Assembly (NCBI RefSeq): GCF_014138625.1
Contig: NZ_JACJHY010000011.1
Location: 1 to 64,000, forward strand
Direction of reading: 5' to 3'
Length of the DNA: 64,000 nt
Source: Aminobacter ciceronei
GTDB taxonomy: Bacteria; Pseudomonadota; Alphaproteobacteria; Rhizobiales; Rhizobiaceae
In this document: positions 44,997 through 53,248 of the stretch, piece after piece
Position numbering within the stretch: position 1 is the first letter of the stretch
How the letters are laid out: every line of letters begins with the position of its first letter
Translations under genes and position numbers: made by a program
The notes under the pieces: generated by a model
The model's input: the letters and a program-made list of their open reading frames with translations, nothing else
What the model was told of the DNA's origin: nothing
Databases searched by the model: none

Positions 44997-46031
44997 ATGA
45001 ACACTTCCAAGAAACCTGAGATCTCGGAAATGAGGCCGAAGCTGACCGTTATCGGTGTCGGCGGCGGTGGCGGCAACGCCGTCAACAACATGATTGCCGA
45101 AGGTCTTGAGGGCACAGAGTTCATCGTCGCAAACACCGATGCTCAGGCGCTGACCATGTCGAAGGCCTCGAAGCTGGTTCAGCTCGGCGCGATGGTGACC
45201 GAGGGTCTCGGTGCCGGCTCCATGCCGGAGGTCGGTCAGGCGGCAGCCGAGGAATCGATCCATGAAATCATGGATCAGCTCTCCGGCACGCATATGTGCT
45301 TCGTGACCGCCGGCATGGGCGGCGGCACCGGAACGGGCGCCGCACCTGTGATCGCACGGGCAGCACGCGCGGCAGGCATCCTCACCGTTGCCATCGTCAC
45401 CAAGCCGTTCACCTTCGAAGGCAAGCGGCGCATGCAGATGGCCGAACAGGGCATCGAGCTTTTGCGCCAGGCCGCCGACACGGTCATCGTCATTCCGAAC
45501 CAGAACCTGTTCCGCATCGCCAACGCCAAGACGACCTTCGAGGATGCGTTCGGCATCGCCGACAAGGTGCTCTACTCCGGCGTCAGCTGCATCACCAACC
45601 TGATCGTCAAGGAAGGCCTGATCAATCTCGACTTCGCCGACGTGAAGACGGTGATGCGCGACATGGGCCGCGCCATGATGGGCACGGGCGTCGGCAGCGG
45701 CGAAAACCGCGCCAGCAAGGCGGCCGAAGCGTCGATCGCCAACCCGCTCATCGACGAAAACTCGATCAAGGGCGCCAGGGGCGTGCTGATCTCGATCTCG
45801 GGCGGCATGGACATGACGCTGTTCGAGGTCGACGAAGCCGCCACCCGCATCCGCGAGGAGGTCGGTGATGAAGCCGACATCATCGTCGGCGCGATCTTCG
45901 ACAATTCGCTCCAGGGGCAGTTCAAGGTGTCGGTGGTCGCCACTGGCCTGGCAGCCCCGACCTCGCAAGGCGAGCCGGTCGTCAACATGCGCGGCGAGCC
46001 TGCACCGGGTTCGATGCAGCCCTACCACTGA
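44997..46031 (+). CDS. second FtsZ homologue without C-terminal tail
   Basis: 344 residues. [15 protein letters not shown] and the tubulin signature [10 protein letters not shown] (108-117) bind [14 protein letters not shown] is the catalytic T7 loop. The GTPase core is complete, but the chain ends soon after it and lacks the long linker and the C-terminal peptide that bind FtsA and ZipA. This matches the short FtsZ2 type known from rhizobia. The gene stands alone, not in the division and cell-wall cluster. A role in modulating the main Z-ring, or a dispensable one, is likely. CAGGAAACGGAACC precedes the start. Confidence 0.9.
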   Translation: MNTSKKPEISEMRPKLTVIGVGGGGGNAVNNMIAEGLEGTEFIVANTDAQALTMSKASKLVQLGAMVTEGLGAGSMPEVGQAAAEESIHEIMDQLSGTHMCFVTAGMGGGTGTGAAPVIARAARAAGILTVAIVTKPFTFEGKRRMQMAEQGIELLRQAADTVIVIPNQNLFRIANAKTTFEDAFGIADKVLYSGVSCITNLIVKEGLINLDFADVKTVMRDMGRAMMGTGVGSGENRASKAAEASIANPLIDENSIKGARGVLISISGGMDMTLFEVDEAATRIREEVGDEADIIVGAIFDNSLQGQFKVSVVATGLAAPTSQGEPVVNMRGEPAPGSMQPYH

Positions 46032-46047
46032 GGCCGAAGTGCCGGAC

Positions 46048-46069
46048 CCCGGCCGCCGACGCGGCCGGG
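46048..46069 (+). terminator. GC-rich hairpin after the second ftsZ
   Basis: CCCGGCCGC (46048-46056) and GCGGCCGGG (46061-46069) form a perfect 9-bp stem with a 4-base loop, 16 bases past the stop. There is no T-run, so efficiency is uncertain; it lies between convergent genes and could act for both. Confidence 0.5.
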
Positions 46070-46086
46070 AGGCCAGATAGGCTGGC

Positions 46087-46494
46087 TCAGTCCCTGTTTC
46101 GCGTCATCTCGGCGGCAAAGGTGAAGTGGCGCATCACCAACGCCTGCAGATGCTCGGACAGGCCGGCCTTCGCCACCGCCTGGCGCATGCATGTCAGCCA
46201 CAAATCGCGCAGTTCCGGGCCAATCGCCACGTGCTCGTGGATTTCCTTCAGCCGCGAATGCCCGTGCTTCTGAACGTAATAGCTCGGACCGCCAAAGAAG
46301 CCTGATAGATAGTTGAACTGCTCCTCACGCGAATGCGCGACGCCATGCCCCCTGCGATGCAACAGATGCAGCTCGGCTGCAGCCTCGTCCTGCTCGACGA
46401 TGTCGTAGAAGATTTCGACCAGCCGGCGTACGGCCTCTTCGCCTCCCAGCTCGAGATAGAGCGAACGCCCCTTTGGCTGTACAGTTTCATTCAC
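46087..46494 (-). CDS. group II truncated haemoglobin
   Basis: 135 residues from GTG 46494, supported by GGAGGAGGTCGCC upstream; the longer frame to 46602 adds unrelated residues. SLYLELGGEEAVRRLVEIFYDIV, FNYLSGFFGGPSYYV and RLKEIHEHVAIGPELRDLWL are the group II (TrHbO-like) blocks, with the proximal His in the latter segment. Such proteins bind oxygen and help to handle oxygen, nitric oxide or redox stress. It lies 147 bases before the folate cyclo-ligase gene's end on the same strand. Confidence 0.88.
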   Translation of the reverse strand: MNETVQPKGRSLYLELGGEEAVRRLVEIFYDIVEQDEAAAELHLLHRRGHGVAHSREEQFNYLSGFFGGPSYYVQKHGHSRLKEIHEHVAIGPELRDLWLTCMRQAVAKAGLSEHLQALVMRHFTFAAEMTRNRD

Positions 46495-46640
46495 GACAGG
46501 CGACCTCCTCCCAGTTGCGATCCGTGTCGCACTGACTGTCCGGACATCCGGCATCGCATTGTCAAAGCCTAGCAGCAGAGCCCCTGACGACAAGGGTGGC
46601 ATACTGCGACTTATTAGCCATCACTCATTCGTCCCATCAC

Positions 46641-47306
46641 TCATTCGTCGGTGACGATGATGTCCATCGGAATGTCGTGCGGCTGCGGATAGATCGTGGC
46701 GATCCGGCTGCCTGCGTAGCCGACGCCGACGACGAGCGGTCGCTTGGGCATCGCGGCAAGGGTGCGATCGAAAAAGCCGCCGCCATAGCCCAGCCGGTAG
46801 TTTGCCCCGTCGAACCCCACGACCGGCGCGATGACGACATCGGGCAGGATCGCCGGACCATTGGCGGGAACGAGGATGTTCCAGACACCGCGTTCGAGCG
46901 GATCGCCCGGCGACCAGGCACGGAACTCCAGCGGCCAAGCCTTCTTGATGACGACAGGCAAGGCGATCCTGCCGCCGCGCCCGATCACCCGGACAGCCCA
47001 GTTGCGAAGATCCGGCTCGCCGCGGAAAGGCCAATAGACACTGACGATCCGGCCGCTGACCTTGCCGATTGCCAGGTCGAGTTCGGCAGCGATGCGCTCG
47101 GAGCGAGCCTTGCGTTCCTCGGGATCGGCAAGCAGTCGCTCGTCAATCAGGCGCGCCCGCTCCGCCTTGCGCCATCGCGCGACATCAGGCCACGCGTCCA
47201 TGGGAGCCGTATCAGTCCGGTAGCCCGGTTCCAGTTCATGCATGAAGCAAGGAGGCGAAGCGTATTCGCGCGTTTCGGGAGGAGCGCCTTTTTGGTCAGA
47301 CATCAT
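46641..47306 (-). CDS. 5-formyltetrahydrofolate cyclo-ligase family protein
   Basis: 221 residues from ATG 47306. WRKAERARLIDERLLADPEE carries the N-terminal basic block, VSVYWPFRGEPDLR and the late GYGGGFFDRTLAAM are the ATP- and folate-binding motifs. The enzyme turns 5-formyl-THF into 5,10-methenyl-THF and so rescues folate for C1 metabolism, which fits the serine-cycle genes in this window. It is divergent from a LysR gene with a 119-base gap, so LysR control is possible. The N-terminal 20-residue tail is unlike other family members and may be a start error. Confidence 0.85.
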   Translation of the reverse strand: MMSDQKGAPPETREYASPPCFMHELEPGYRTDTAPMDAWPDVARWRKAERARLIDERLLADPEERKARSERIAAELDLAIGKVSGRIVSVYWPFRGEPDLRNWAVRVIGRGGRIALPVVIKKAWPLEFRAWSPGDPLERGVWNILVPANGPAILPDVVIAPVVGFDGANYRLGYGGGFFDRTLAAMPKRPLVVGVGYAGSRIATIYPQPHDIPMDIIVTDE

Positions 47307-47392
47307 CTTCGTGTCCCGTCTTGGCGGCGAGATCGATCTCGACACGGAAAAGCTGCGCTCCGTCACTCCGAAACGCAAACGGATTTAAATGC

Positions 47393-47404
47393 TGCATTGA
47401 TGCA
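47393..47404. promoter_or_regulatory. TGCAT-TG-ATGCA palindrome in the LysR divergent promoter
   Basis: The site sits 21 bases upstream of the LysR start codon, in the gap to the cyclo-ligase gene. Together with the nearby TGCA at 47412-47415 it has the look of a LysR-type recognition site, most likely for autorepression. Confidence 0.4.
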
Positions 47405-47425
47405 ATTTTTTTGCACTAATGGCGT

Positions 47426-48268
47426 ATGGATATCGACCGCGCCCGCACGTTTCTCGAGATCGTTCATTGCGGCAGCTTCCTCAGAGCCGCCGACCGGCTC
47501 CATGTCACCCAGACGACCGTCAGCGCCCGCATCCGTACGCTCGAGGACGAGCTCGGCCGCCAACTGTTCGTTCGCAATCGCAACGGCGCGCAACTGACCC
47601 CGGCCGGCCGCGAGTTCGAGCGCTTCGCCCAATCCTTCGTCCAGATCTGGGAGCGCGCCCGCTACCAGCTGGCTATCCCCTCCGGGCGGACAAGCGTCGT
47701 CGCGCTCGGAGGCGAGCTCAGCCTGTGGAACCCGCTGCTGCTCGACTGGCTGGTGTGGATGAAGAAAGCCAGGCCCGAGATTGCCGTTCACGCCCATGTC
47801 GGCGTGCCGGACCAGTTGCTCGACCAGCTCAGGAACGGGGTGCTCGACATCGCCGTGCTCTATGCGCCGAAGCTTTTGCCCGGCTTCAAGGTCGAGATCC
47901 TCCAGGAAGAGCAGCTCGTGCTGGTCAGGACCTTGCCCGGCAATGGCAGGCCAGAGGCCGACACCTATGTCTATGTCGACTGGGGGCCGCTGTTCGCCGC
48001 CCAGCACGATGCCAGCTCGACGGCGTTTGGCGAGCCCGGACTTGTCGTCGGTCTCGGCCCGCTCGGCCTGAGCTACATCCTGCGCGCCGGCGGAACGGGC
48101 TACTTCCGCAAGGGCGTGGTTGCCCCGCTGATCGCCGCGGGCGAGCTGGAAACCGTCGAAGGCGCGCCCGAATTTACCTATCCGGTCTACGCCGTCTGGC
48201 CCGAAGCCAACGAAGCACGAGCCGATGTGCAGGAGGCGCTGGCTGGGCTGAGGCAGACTGTCCGGTAA
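47426..48268 (+). CDS. LysR-family transcriptional regulator
   Basis: 280 residues. The N-terminal HTH (FLEIVHCGSFLRAADRLHVTQTTVSARIRTLEDELG) is standard for the family, followed by a LysR substrate-binding domain (VLDIAVLYAPKLLPGFKVEIL). It is transcribed away from the cyclo-ligase gene. The inducer is unknown. Because the target is often the divergent neighbour, folate C1 metabolism is a possible target; nothing else in the sequence supports that. Confidence 0.9.
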   Translation: MDIDRARTFLEIVHCGSFLRAADRLHVTQTTVSARIRTLEDELGRQLFVRNRNGAQLTPAGREFERFAQSFVQIWERARYQLAIPSGRTSVVALGGELSLWNPLLLDWLVWMKKARPEIAVHAHVGVPDQLLDQLRNGVLDIAVLYAPKLLPGFKVEILQEEQLVLVRTLPGNGRPEADTYVYVDWGPLFAAQHDASSTAFGEPGLVVGLGPLGLSYILRAGGTGYFRKGVVAPLIAAGELETVEGAPEFTYPVYAVWPEANEARADVQEALAGLRQTVR

Positions 48269-48304
48269 AGGAGCGCCCCAAGGCAGGGGCGCCCGCAATG
48301 CGGG

Positions 48305-48616
48305 TCATGCGCTGCCGATGACCCGCATCAACCGCAGATCGTGACTGCGCCGATGTTGCCGGCACGCGGCCGCAAGGGCAGCACCAAGAACCTCGATGTC
48401 GGACACTTCATGCGGCCGCCAGCCGCAAGGGCAGCCATCGGGGCAGGCATGAACGTCGGCCACTTCGCGATAGATCGACCCGACCGCCTGCGCGGCTAGC
48501 CGCATCACCGCAATCGGAGACAGGCCTGTCTTGTGCATGACGTCGCAAAACTCATTCATGATCGTTGCGCGGATATGCGCCGACGCCTCTTCACTGCGGC
48601 GTTCGATCTCGGCCAT
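48305..48616 (-). CDS. hypothetical Cys-containing small protein
   Basis: 103 residues from ATG 48616 (a GTG three codons upstream is possible). Codon use is normal for the region. A cluster CPDGCPCGW at about 62-70 could bind a metal or an iron-sulfur centre, and the first half is helical. No family is recognised. It lies 57 bases after the coiled-coil gene on the same strand and may be the third gene of a small unit. Confidence 0.6.
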   Translation of the reverse strand: MAEIERRSEEASAHIRATIMNEFCDVMHKTGLSPIAVMRLAAQAVGSIYREVADVHACPDGCPCGWRPHEVSDIEVLGAALAAACRQHRRSHDLRLMRVIGSA

Positions 48617-48673
48617 CTTTGACACTCGATAGTCTCCATCTGATATGTTGTCCCGCGACAGTCCGGCCCTGCC

Positions 48674-49018
48674 TCAGGCAGGACGGCGTAGATCTGCCGC
48701 GGCGGTCTTGTCCTGATCCAAGACGAAATCGGAGGCGATTGCCCGCAGCGCCCGGCGCGCTGCGTCTAGCTTGCGCATCGCCTCGAACATCGTCTCGCGG
48801 TCGGCGCGGTGGCGCTCCAGCTCAACCGCGAAAACGGCATTGCCCACACTGTGGGGTTCCGGCACGGCATTGACGCGCTTCAGGCTCAGATCAGCCTGAC
48901 GCCTTGCCCGGCGAACCTGGGCGCCCAGCGCTTCGACCTCGGCGAACGTCTCGCGATATCGGCGCATCCCATCGCCCTGCGCCTCGCCGGTATCCTTGAA
49001 GGGGTTGACATGCATCAT
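48674..49018 (-). CDS. hypothetical helical protein
   Basis: 114 residues from ATG 49018. The chain is highly charged (RRARRQADLSLKRV, MRKLDAARRALRAIASDF), likely alpha-helical or coiled coil, with no signal peptide and no recognised domain. Its start overlaps the stop of the upstream HTH gene by four bases, so the two are translationally coupled. Function is unknown; a partner or DNA-linked role is only suggested by the neighbour. Confidence 0.55.
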   Translation of the reverse strand: MMHVNPFKDTGEAQGDGMRRYRETFAEVEALGAQVRRARRQADLSLKRVNAVPEPHSVGNAVFAVELERHRADRETMFEAMRKLDAARRALRAIASDFVLDQDKTAAADLRRPA

Positions 49019-49362
49019 GACCTGCTGACCCCTGGCGCAAGCTCGTTGTCGCGGATGCGCGAAAAAGTCTCGCGGCCAGCGATGACGACCGGCTCTTCCG
49101 CAGCATAGGAGTCTGTCGAAAGCGGCTTGGGCTCGACACCCTTGCCGTATTGCAGTTTCTGCCAATGCCCAGGTTGTGGGCGAGCTATGTCATGACGATC
49201 GCAGGCCTGCGCCACCTGCTGGTCGCGCACGCCAAGCTGCACCGCGATCTCGGTCATCGGCCGTGACCAGACCAATTGATGAAGCTTGGCCCGCGTCAGT
49301 TCGACAGCTTGGCTGGTCGCACGCTGACCCAGCCTGCTGATCCGATGCGTCCCAACATTCAT
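49015..49362 (-). CDS. small helix-turn-helix protein
   Basis: 115 residues from ATG 49362. LTRAKLHQLVWSRPMTEIAVQLG and RDQQVAQACDRHDIARPQPGHWQKLQYGKG follow the pattern of a small HTH-like block (VWSxPMTxLA...C.RH.IP.P..GYW.KL..GK) found in many uncharacterised proteobacterial proteins. The rest is unrecognised. A longer frame to 49776 is antisense to the B12 operon's last gene and is rejected. It is coupled to the helical protein gene. Confidence 0.6.
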   Translation of the reverse strand: MNVGTHRISRLGQRATSQAVELTRAKLHQLVWSRPMTEIAVQLGVRDQQVAQACDRHDIARPQPGHWQKLQYGKGVEPKPLSTDSYAAEEPVVIAGRETFSRIRDNELAPGVSRS

Positions 49363-49497
49363 CGCCGAAAGAGCTATTGCCACGACCTGGTCCCATCGTG
49401 CCGACGGTGGCCGTTGCGGCCGTCCTGTCCCGAGCACAACCGGACCATATAAAACATGACTATTAATATCAAGTTTAGTTTGGCCCCGAATTTTGCT

Positions 49498-49529
49498 CTG
49501 TCGGCGATGGCCGGAGCCTTCGCTGACAG
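49498..49529 (-). terminator. hairpin after the btu operon
   Basis: CTGTCGGCGA (49498-49507) and TCGCTGACAG (49520-49529) pair over 10 bases with one G-U, 24 bases past the last gene of the btu operon. There is no T-run on the minus strand. Confidence 0.35.
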
Positions 49530-49552
49530 GCATGAGTTTGCGCACCGAAGCC

Positions 49553-50590
49553 TTAGGCCGCGTGGCCCGGCGCGTCGTCGTCCTCCGCCTCCGGCTCCGA
49601 TTGCTCGAAGCTGGCTTGCCAGGTCGTGATCCTTTGGCGGCGTGCTTCATCTCCCAGGCACTCGGCCAGACGGACCTTCTGTCGCAGCGCGACACGCAAC
49701 GCAGCCCGGGCATGGCGCCCGGCAGGCGCCTGGCCGGCGTCGAGGTCCCTGCCCGTCTCCAGCGCGTCGTCGACATAGGCCTTGCCGGCGAGAGCCTCGG
49801 CGGTGCCGAAACGGCTCATCAATTCCTGAAACTCGCTATGCAGGGTCAGGTCGAACGGCCGGTCCTTGCCCAGCGGATCGATGACCGGATTGCCCGGATG
49901 CAGCGAGCCGACTGGCAACAGGCCAGTTGGGATCGGCGTGTTGGCCGAATGCGTGCGGCCTCCCTTCAGAAGCTTCGGCAGCAGATGGGTATGCGGTCCC
50001 TCGGGAGAAACCCCGCCCGTGTCGGGTCCACCGATCTTCTGGTAGACCTCGACACGGCCGATATTGGTCAAGGCGATCCGATGCGGATGGACCGCAAGGA
50101 TCGCCGGCATCGCCTCATTGCCATGCTCGAACAGCGAACGGCCGAGATTGGCGCGCAAGACGGCCAGCAGCTTTGGCTCGCTGGTGCGGATGCAGAAGTC
50201 GCATTGCGGCAAGGACAGGCCCATGTCGAACAGGATGCCCGTGCGATCGATACCCCGGATCGCGTGATCGTCCGGCCCGATCTCACTCAGCACGCTCCTG
50301 CTGCCGCGCCGCGCCTTCGCTTCAGGAAGGCACAACGCCACCGCCTGGCTCCAGCGATGCCGCTTCGGACTGAGCGTCTCGTAGGCGACAGGCACCAGTT
50401 CGCTCAACGTGCCGCGATCGACATGAATGCCGCCCCGCCGGGTAGCCCGGGTCAGCAGGTGGGTGTCGTCTATCACCGCAACCTCGCCGTCATCCTGATG
50501 GAACTCGGCGATGGCGCCAAACGTGCCCATGCTCCATCCGCTGCGCCAGTCGGTCAGGTGGTGACGCAGTAGCTGCTCGAGGTAGCTCAT
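49553..50590 (-). CDS. uncharacterised protein, last gene of the cobalamin-uptake operon
   Basis: 345 residues, no signal peptide, no membrane helix. No family is recognised. Features include an acidic N-terminal region, a Cys pair PQCDFCIRTSEPKLL, Gly/His/Pro-rich loops (GPHTHLLPKLLKGGRTHS) and a charged C-terminal tail. Its start overlaps btuD by four bases, so it is translated with the transporter and placed under the same riboswitch. It may be a cytoplasmic factor for cobalamin handling or use; that is inference from position. Codon use matches the neighbours. Confidence 0.75.
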   Translation of the reverse strand: MSYLEQLLRHHLTDWRSGWSMGTFGAIAEFHQDDGEVAVIDDTHLLTRATRRGGIHVDRGTLSELVPVAYETLSPKRHRWSQAVALCLPEAKARRGSRSVLSEIGPDDHAIRGIDRTGILFDMGLSLPQCDFCIRTSEPKLLAVLRANLGRSLFEHGNEAMPAILAVHPHRIALTNIGRVEVYQKIGGPDTGGVSPEGPHTHLLPKLLKGGRTHSANTPIPTGLLPVGSLHPGNPVIDPLGKDRPFDLTLHSEFQELMSRFGTAEALAGKAYVDDALETGRDLDAGQAPAGRHARAALRVALRQKVRLAECLGDEARRQRITTWQASFEQSEPEAEDDDAPGHAA

Positions 50591-51378
50591 GGTCGTGCTC
50601 CGGTATCGACGGCAACGAGATCGAGCGGCTGGACAATCAGCCCGCCCGCTGTCTCGCCGAAGAAGGCTTCGACGCCATAGACGTCGCGCAGGGTTTGGGC
50701 GGTCAGCACTTCATCAGGCGGGCCGTCGGCGACGATCCTGCCGGCGTCTATGAGCAGCAGTCGGGTGCACCAGCGGGCGGCGAGCCCGAGGTCGTGCAGC
50801 GAAGCCACGACGCTTCGTCCGCTGGTCGCGAGATCGGCAAACAGGCGCATCAGCGTGATCTGGTGCGATGGGTCGAGGCCTGATGTCGGTTCATCGGCGA
50901 GCAGCAGCGGCGTCTCCTGTGCCAGCGCCCGGGCGATCAGCACACGCGCCTTTTCGCCACCCGAAAGCTCGGTCGCAGCGCGGTCCCGAAAGCTGTCGAC
51001 TTCCATCTTGCGCATTGCGGCGTCGATGGCGTTGCGGTCGGCAAGGGCGAGCGAGGCGAAACTTGGCCGATGGGGCGAGCGACCGAGGCCGACCAGCATC
51101 TCGACCGGCACGGCCCAGGCGATCTCGCGCTCCTGCGCAACGTAGGCCATATGCCGAGCGCGCTCCCTCGCGGAGACATGAGCGGCGGCGAGCGCACCCA
51201 ACGCGATTGCGCCGTCTGCCGGTGTCAGTCCGAGCAATGCGCGCAGCAAGGTCGACTTGCCGGCTCCGTTCGGGCCGATAAGGCCGACAAACTCACCCGC
51301 CATGACGGAAAAGGACACGCCGTTGAGCACCGGCCGGCCGCCGAGCGACGCCCTGAGATCTTGAACATCGAGCAGCAT
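50587..51378 (-). CDS. btuD: cobalamin ABC transporter ATP-binding protein
   Basis: 263 residues. Walker A GPNGAGKST is at about 35-43, the signature ELSGGEKARV and Walker B LLLADEPTSGLD follow, and the switch His is in VVASLHDLG. The type is FecE/BtuD. The ATG at 51378 sits in a TGATG overlap with the permease stop, so a longer upstream frame is rejected. It energises uptake through BtuC. The substrate call rests on the riboswitch and the btuB-like receptor; an iron-siderophore role is the alternative for this family. Confidence 0.9.
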   Translation of the reverse strand: MLLDVQDLRASLGGRPVLNGVSFSVMAGEFVGLIGPNGAGKSTLLRALLGLTPADGAIALGALAAAHVSARERARHMAYVAQEREIAWAVPVEMLVGLGRSPHRPSFASLALADRNAIDAAMRKMEVDSFRDRAATELSGGEKARVLIARALAQETPLLLADEPTSGLDPSHQITLMRLFADLATSGRSVVASLHDLGLAARWCTRLLLIDAGRIVADGPPDEVLTAQTLRDVYGVEAFFGETAGGLIVQPLDLVAVDTGARP

Positions 51379-52379
51379 CAGGCAAGCTTCCTTCTCGTGC
51401 GATAGACAAGCCACAGGAAGAACGGCGCGCCGACGATTGCGGTCAGAACGCCGAGCTTGAGGTCGCGGCCGGGCGCGACGAGCCGGACAAGGATGTCGGC
51501 GGCAAGCAGCATGCAGGCCCCGCCCAAGGCGCTCGCCGGCAACAGCCGCGACGGGCGCGCGCCGACAAGCGGCCTCAGCATATGCGGCACGACGAGCCCG
51601 ACGAAACCTATGGCGCCCGACACCGCCGTTGCGGCACCGACGGAAGCCGCGGTGCCGAACACGGCCAGCAACTGCACGCGGCGCATGTCGATGCCCATGC
51701 TCGCCGCCGTCTCGTCGCCAAGTGTCAACGCATCGAGCGCCCGGCCGAGCGCCGCAAGCATCGCCCAGCCGACCAGCATGAACGGCAAGGCGAGCCAGAC
51801 ATGGGTCATCGACCTGTCGGTCAGCGAGCCGAGCATCCAGAACATGATCTCGAGCGCGGCGAACGGATTGGGCGACAGGTTGAGCGCCAGCGAAGTCATC
51901 GCGCCGGCAAAGCTCGACACGGCGACACCTGCCAGGATGATGGTCAAGGTGCTGCCGCGCAGGCCGGCAAGTGCCTGGACCACGACGACGGCGAGCACGG
52001 CGGCAGCCAATGCCGACAGCGGCAAGGCAAGCGGGAAGACAATCGTCAGGCCGGAATAGATGGCGATCACCGCGCCCAGCGAAGCTGAAGCGCTGACGCC
52101 GATCAGGCCCGGCTCGGCCAGCGGATTGCGCAGATAGCCTTGAAGTGCCGCACCGGAAAGCCCGAGTGTAGCACCGACCATCAGGCCGAGCAGCGCGCGC
52201 GGCAGGCGGATCTCACGCATGATCAGCTCGATGGCGCCGGCCTTGTCGGAAAACAATGCAGCGATGCTGTCGCCGAAGCCGAGGCCCGCCGGACCGACGG
52301 TGAGCGAAAGCAGGAACAGAATGGTGGCCAGGATGGCAAGAACGGCAAGCACGAGCCTGTAGCGGGAGATGTCGCTCAC
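51378..52379 (-). CDS. btuC: cobalamin ABC transporter permease, FecCD family
   Basis: 333 residues with about ten membrane helices. LPRALLGLMVGATLGLSGAALQGYLRNPLAEP is the family hallmark near the start, and SGAIGFVGLVVPHMLRPLVG contains the coupling loop. It begins with GTG in overlap with the btuF stop and ends in overlap with btuD, so btuF, btuC and btuD are tightly coupled. It forms the inner-membrane channel of the uptake system. Confidence 0.92.
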   Translation of the reverse strand: MSDISRYRLVLAVLAILATILFLLSLTVGPAGLGFGDSIAALFSDKAGAIELIMREIRLPRALLGLMVGATLGLSGAALQGYLRNPLAEPGLIGVSASASLGAVIAIYSGLTIVFPLALPLSALAAAVLAVVVVQALAGLRGSTLTIILAGVAVSSFAGAMTSLALNLSPNPFAALEIMFWMLGSLTDRSMTHVWLALPFMLVGWAMLAALGRALDALTLGDETAASMGIDMRRVQLLAVFGTAASVGAATAVSGAIGFVGLVVPHMLRPLVGARPSRLLPASALGGACMLLAADILVRLVAPGRDLKLGVLTAIVGAPFFLWLVYRTRRKLA

Positions 52380-53248
52380 TTGGCGTCCCCCTCGGCGGCA
52401 TCGCGCAGCAGGCGGGCGGCTTCAAGTGTAAACGGCGCGCCGCAAATAGTGTATCGCGACGGCACCGCCACTGCCCTGCCCTGCCCGGAGACCGCCCGAT
52501 AGGCCGGGTGGACGAAGTTTTCCTGGGCGAGTGCCGGGGCGCCATAGTCTTCGCCGCCACCGATGACCAAATCTGGTTTGGCCATGACCAGCATCTCCAG
52601 CGGCAACCGCGCCGTGCCGCTGAGCCCGAGCTTGTCTGCAATATTGACCAGTCCGGAAAGCTTGACGATCTCGTCGACGAGCGTTCCGGTGCCCGAGGTG
52701 TAGCTGTTGGCGTAGTAGGTCGCGACGGTCTTGCCCGAGGCGCTTTCCTTGCCCAATTCGGCGACGCCACGATCAAGCGCGGCGACAAGTTTTGCCGCTT
52801 CTTCGCGCCGCTCCAGGACCTCTCCCATGCGCAGGATGTTGGCCCTGATGTCGGCGATGGAGCTGTCCGGCGCGAATTCCTCGACCCGGATGCCGAGGCG
52901 CCTCAGCAACTCAACCGTCGTCCGTGTCGTGTAGGCTCCGGCGAGTACCAGGTCAGGCTGCATCAGAAACACTTCCTCGGCAAGGCCGTGATTGACGGCA
53001 AAGCCGTTGGTCCGATCGGCCAGTACCGACGTGTTGGGATCGCTTGCCAGATAAGACACTGAATGCAGCTGCCCCTCGGCCGCCAGAAGCATCGCCAGCT
53101 GGTCGGTGCAGACATTCATCGACACGACGCGTTTCGGCGGCACGGCGGCTGCCGGCGCTGATGACAACGCGGCCAGCCCCGCGAGAGCGGACAGCCACGC
53201 TCGAAACCGAGCGCAGCTGAGACGATTGGTGGGCATATTACCTCGCAT
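52376..53248 (-). CDS. btuF: periplasmic cobalamin-binding protein
   Basis: 290 residues with a signal peptide (basic start, ALAGLAALSSAPAAAV). RVVSMNVCTDQLAMLLA and PDLVLAGAYTTRTTVELL are the helical-backbone metal receptor (BtuF/FhuD) motifs. The ATG at 53248 overlaps the btuB stop; an ATG at 53236 with GAGGT in front is an alternative. It passes cobalamin from the outer-membrane receptor to BtuCD. Confidence 0.9.
   Translation of the reverse strand: MRGNMPTNRLSCARFRAWLSALAGLAALSSAPAAAVPPKRVVSMNVCTDQLAMLLAAEGQLHSVSYLASDPNTSVLADRTNGFAVNHGLAEEVFLMQPDLVLAGAYTTRTTVELLRRLGIRVEEFAPDSSIADIRANILRMGEVLERREEAAKLVAALDRGVAELGKESASGKTVATYYANSYTSGTGTLVDEIVKLSGLVNIADKLGLSGTARLPLEMLVMAKPDLVIGGGEDYGAPALAQENFVHPAYRAVSGQGRAVAVPSRYTICGAPFTLEAARLLRDAAEGDAK

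Noticed and set aside
49363-49776. N-terminal extension of the small HTH protein
   Set aside because: The extra residues are Arg/Ser-rich and lie antisense to the last gene of the btu operon; the HTH block needs only the part from 49362.
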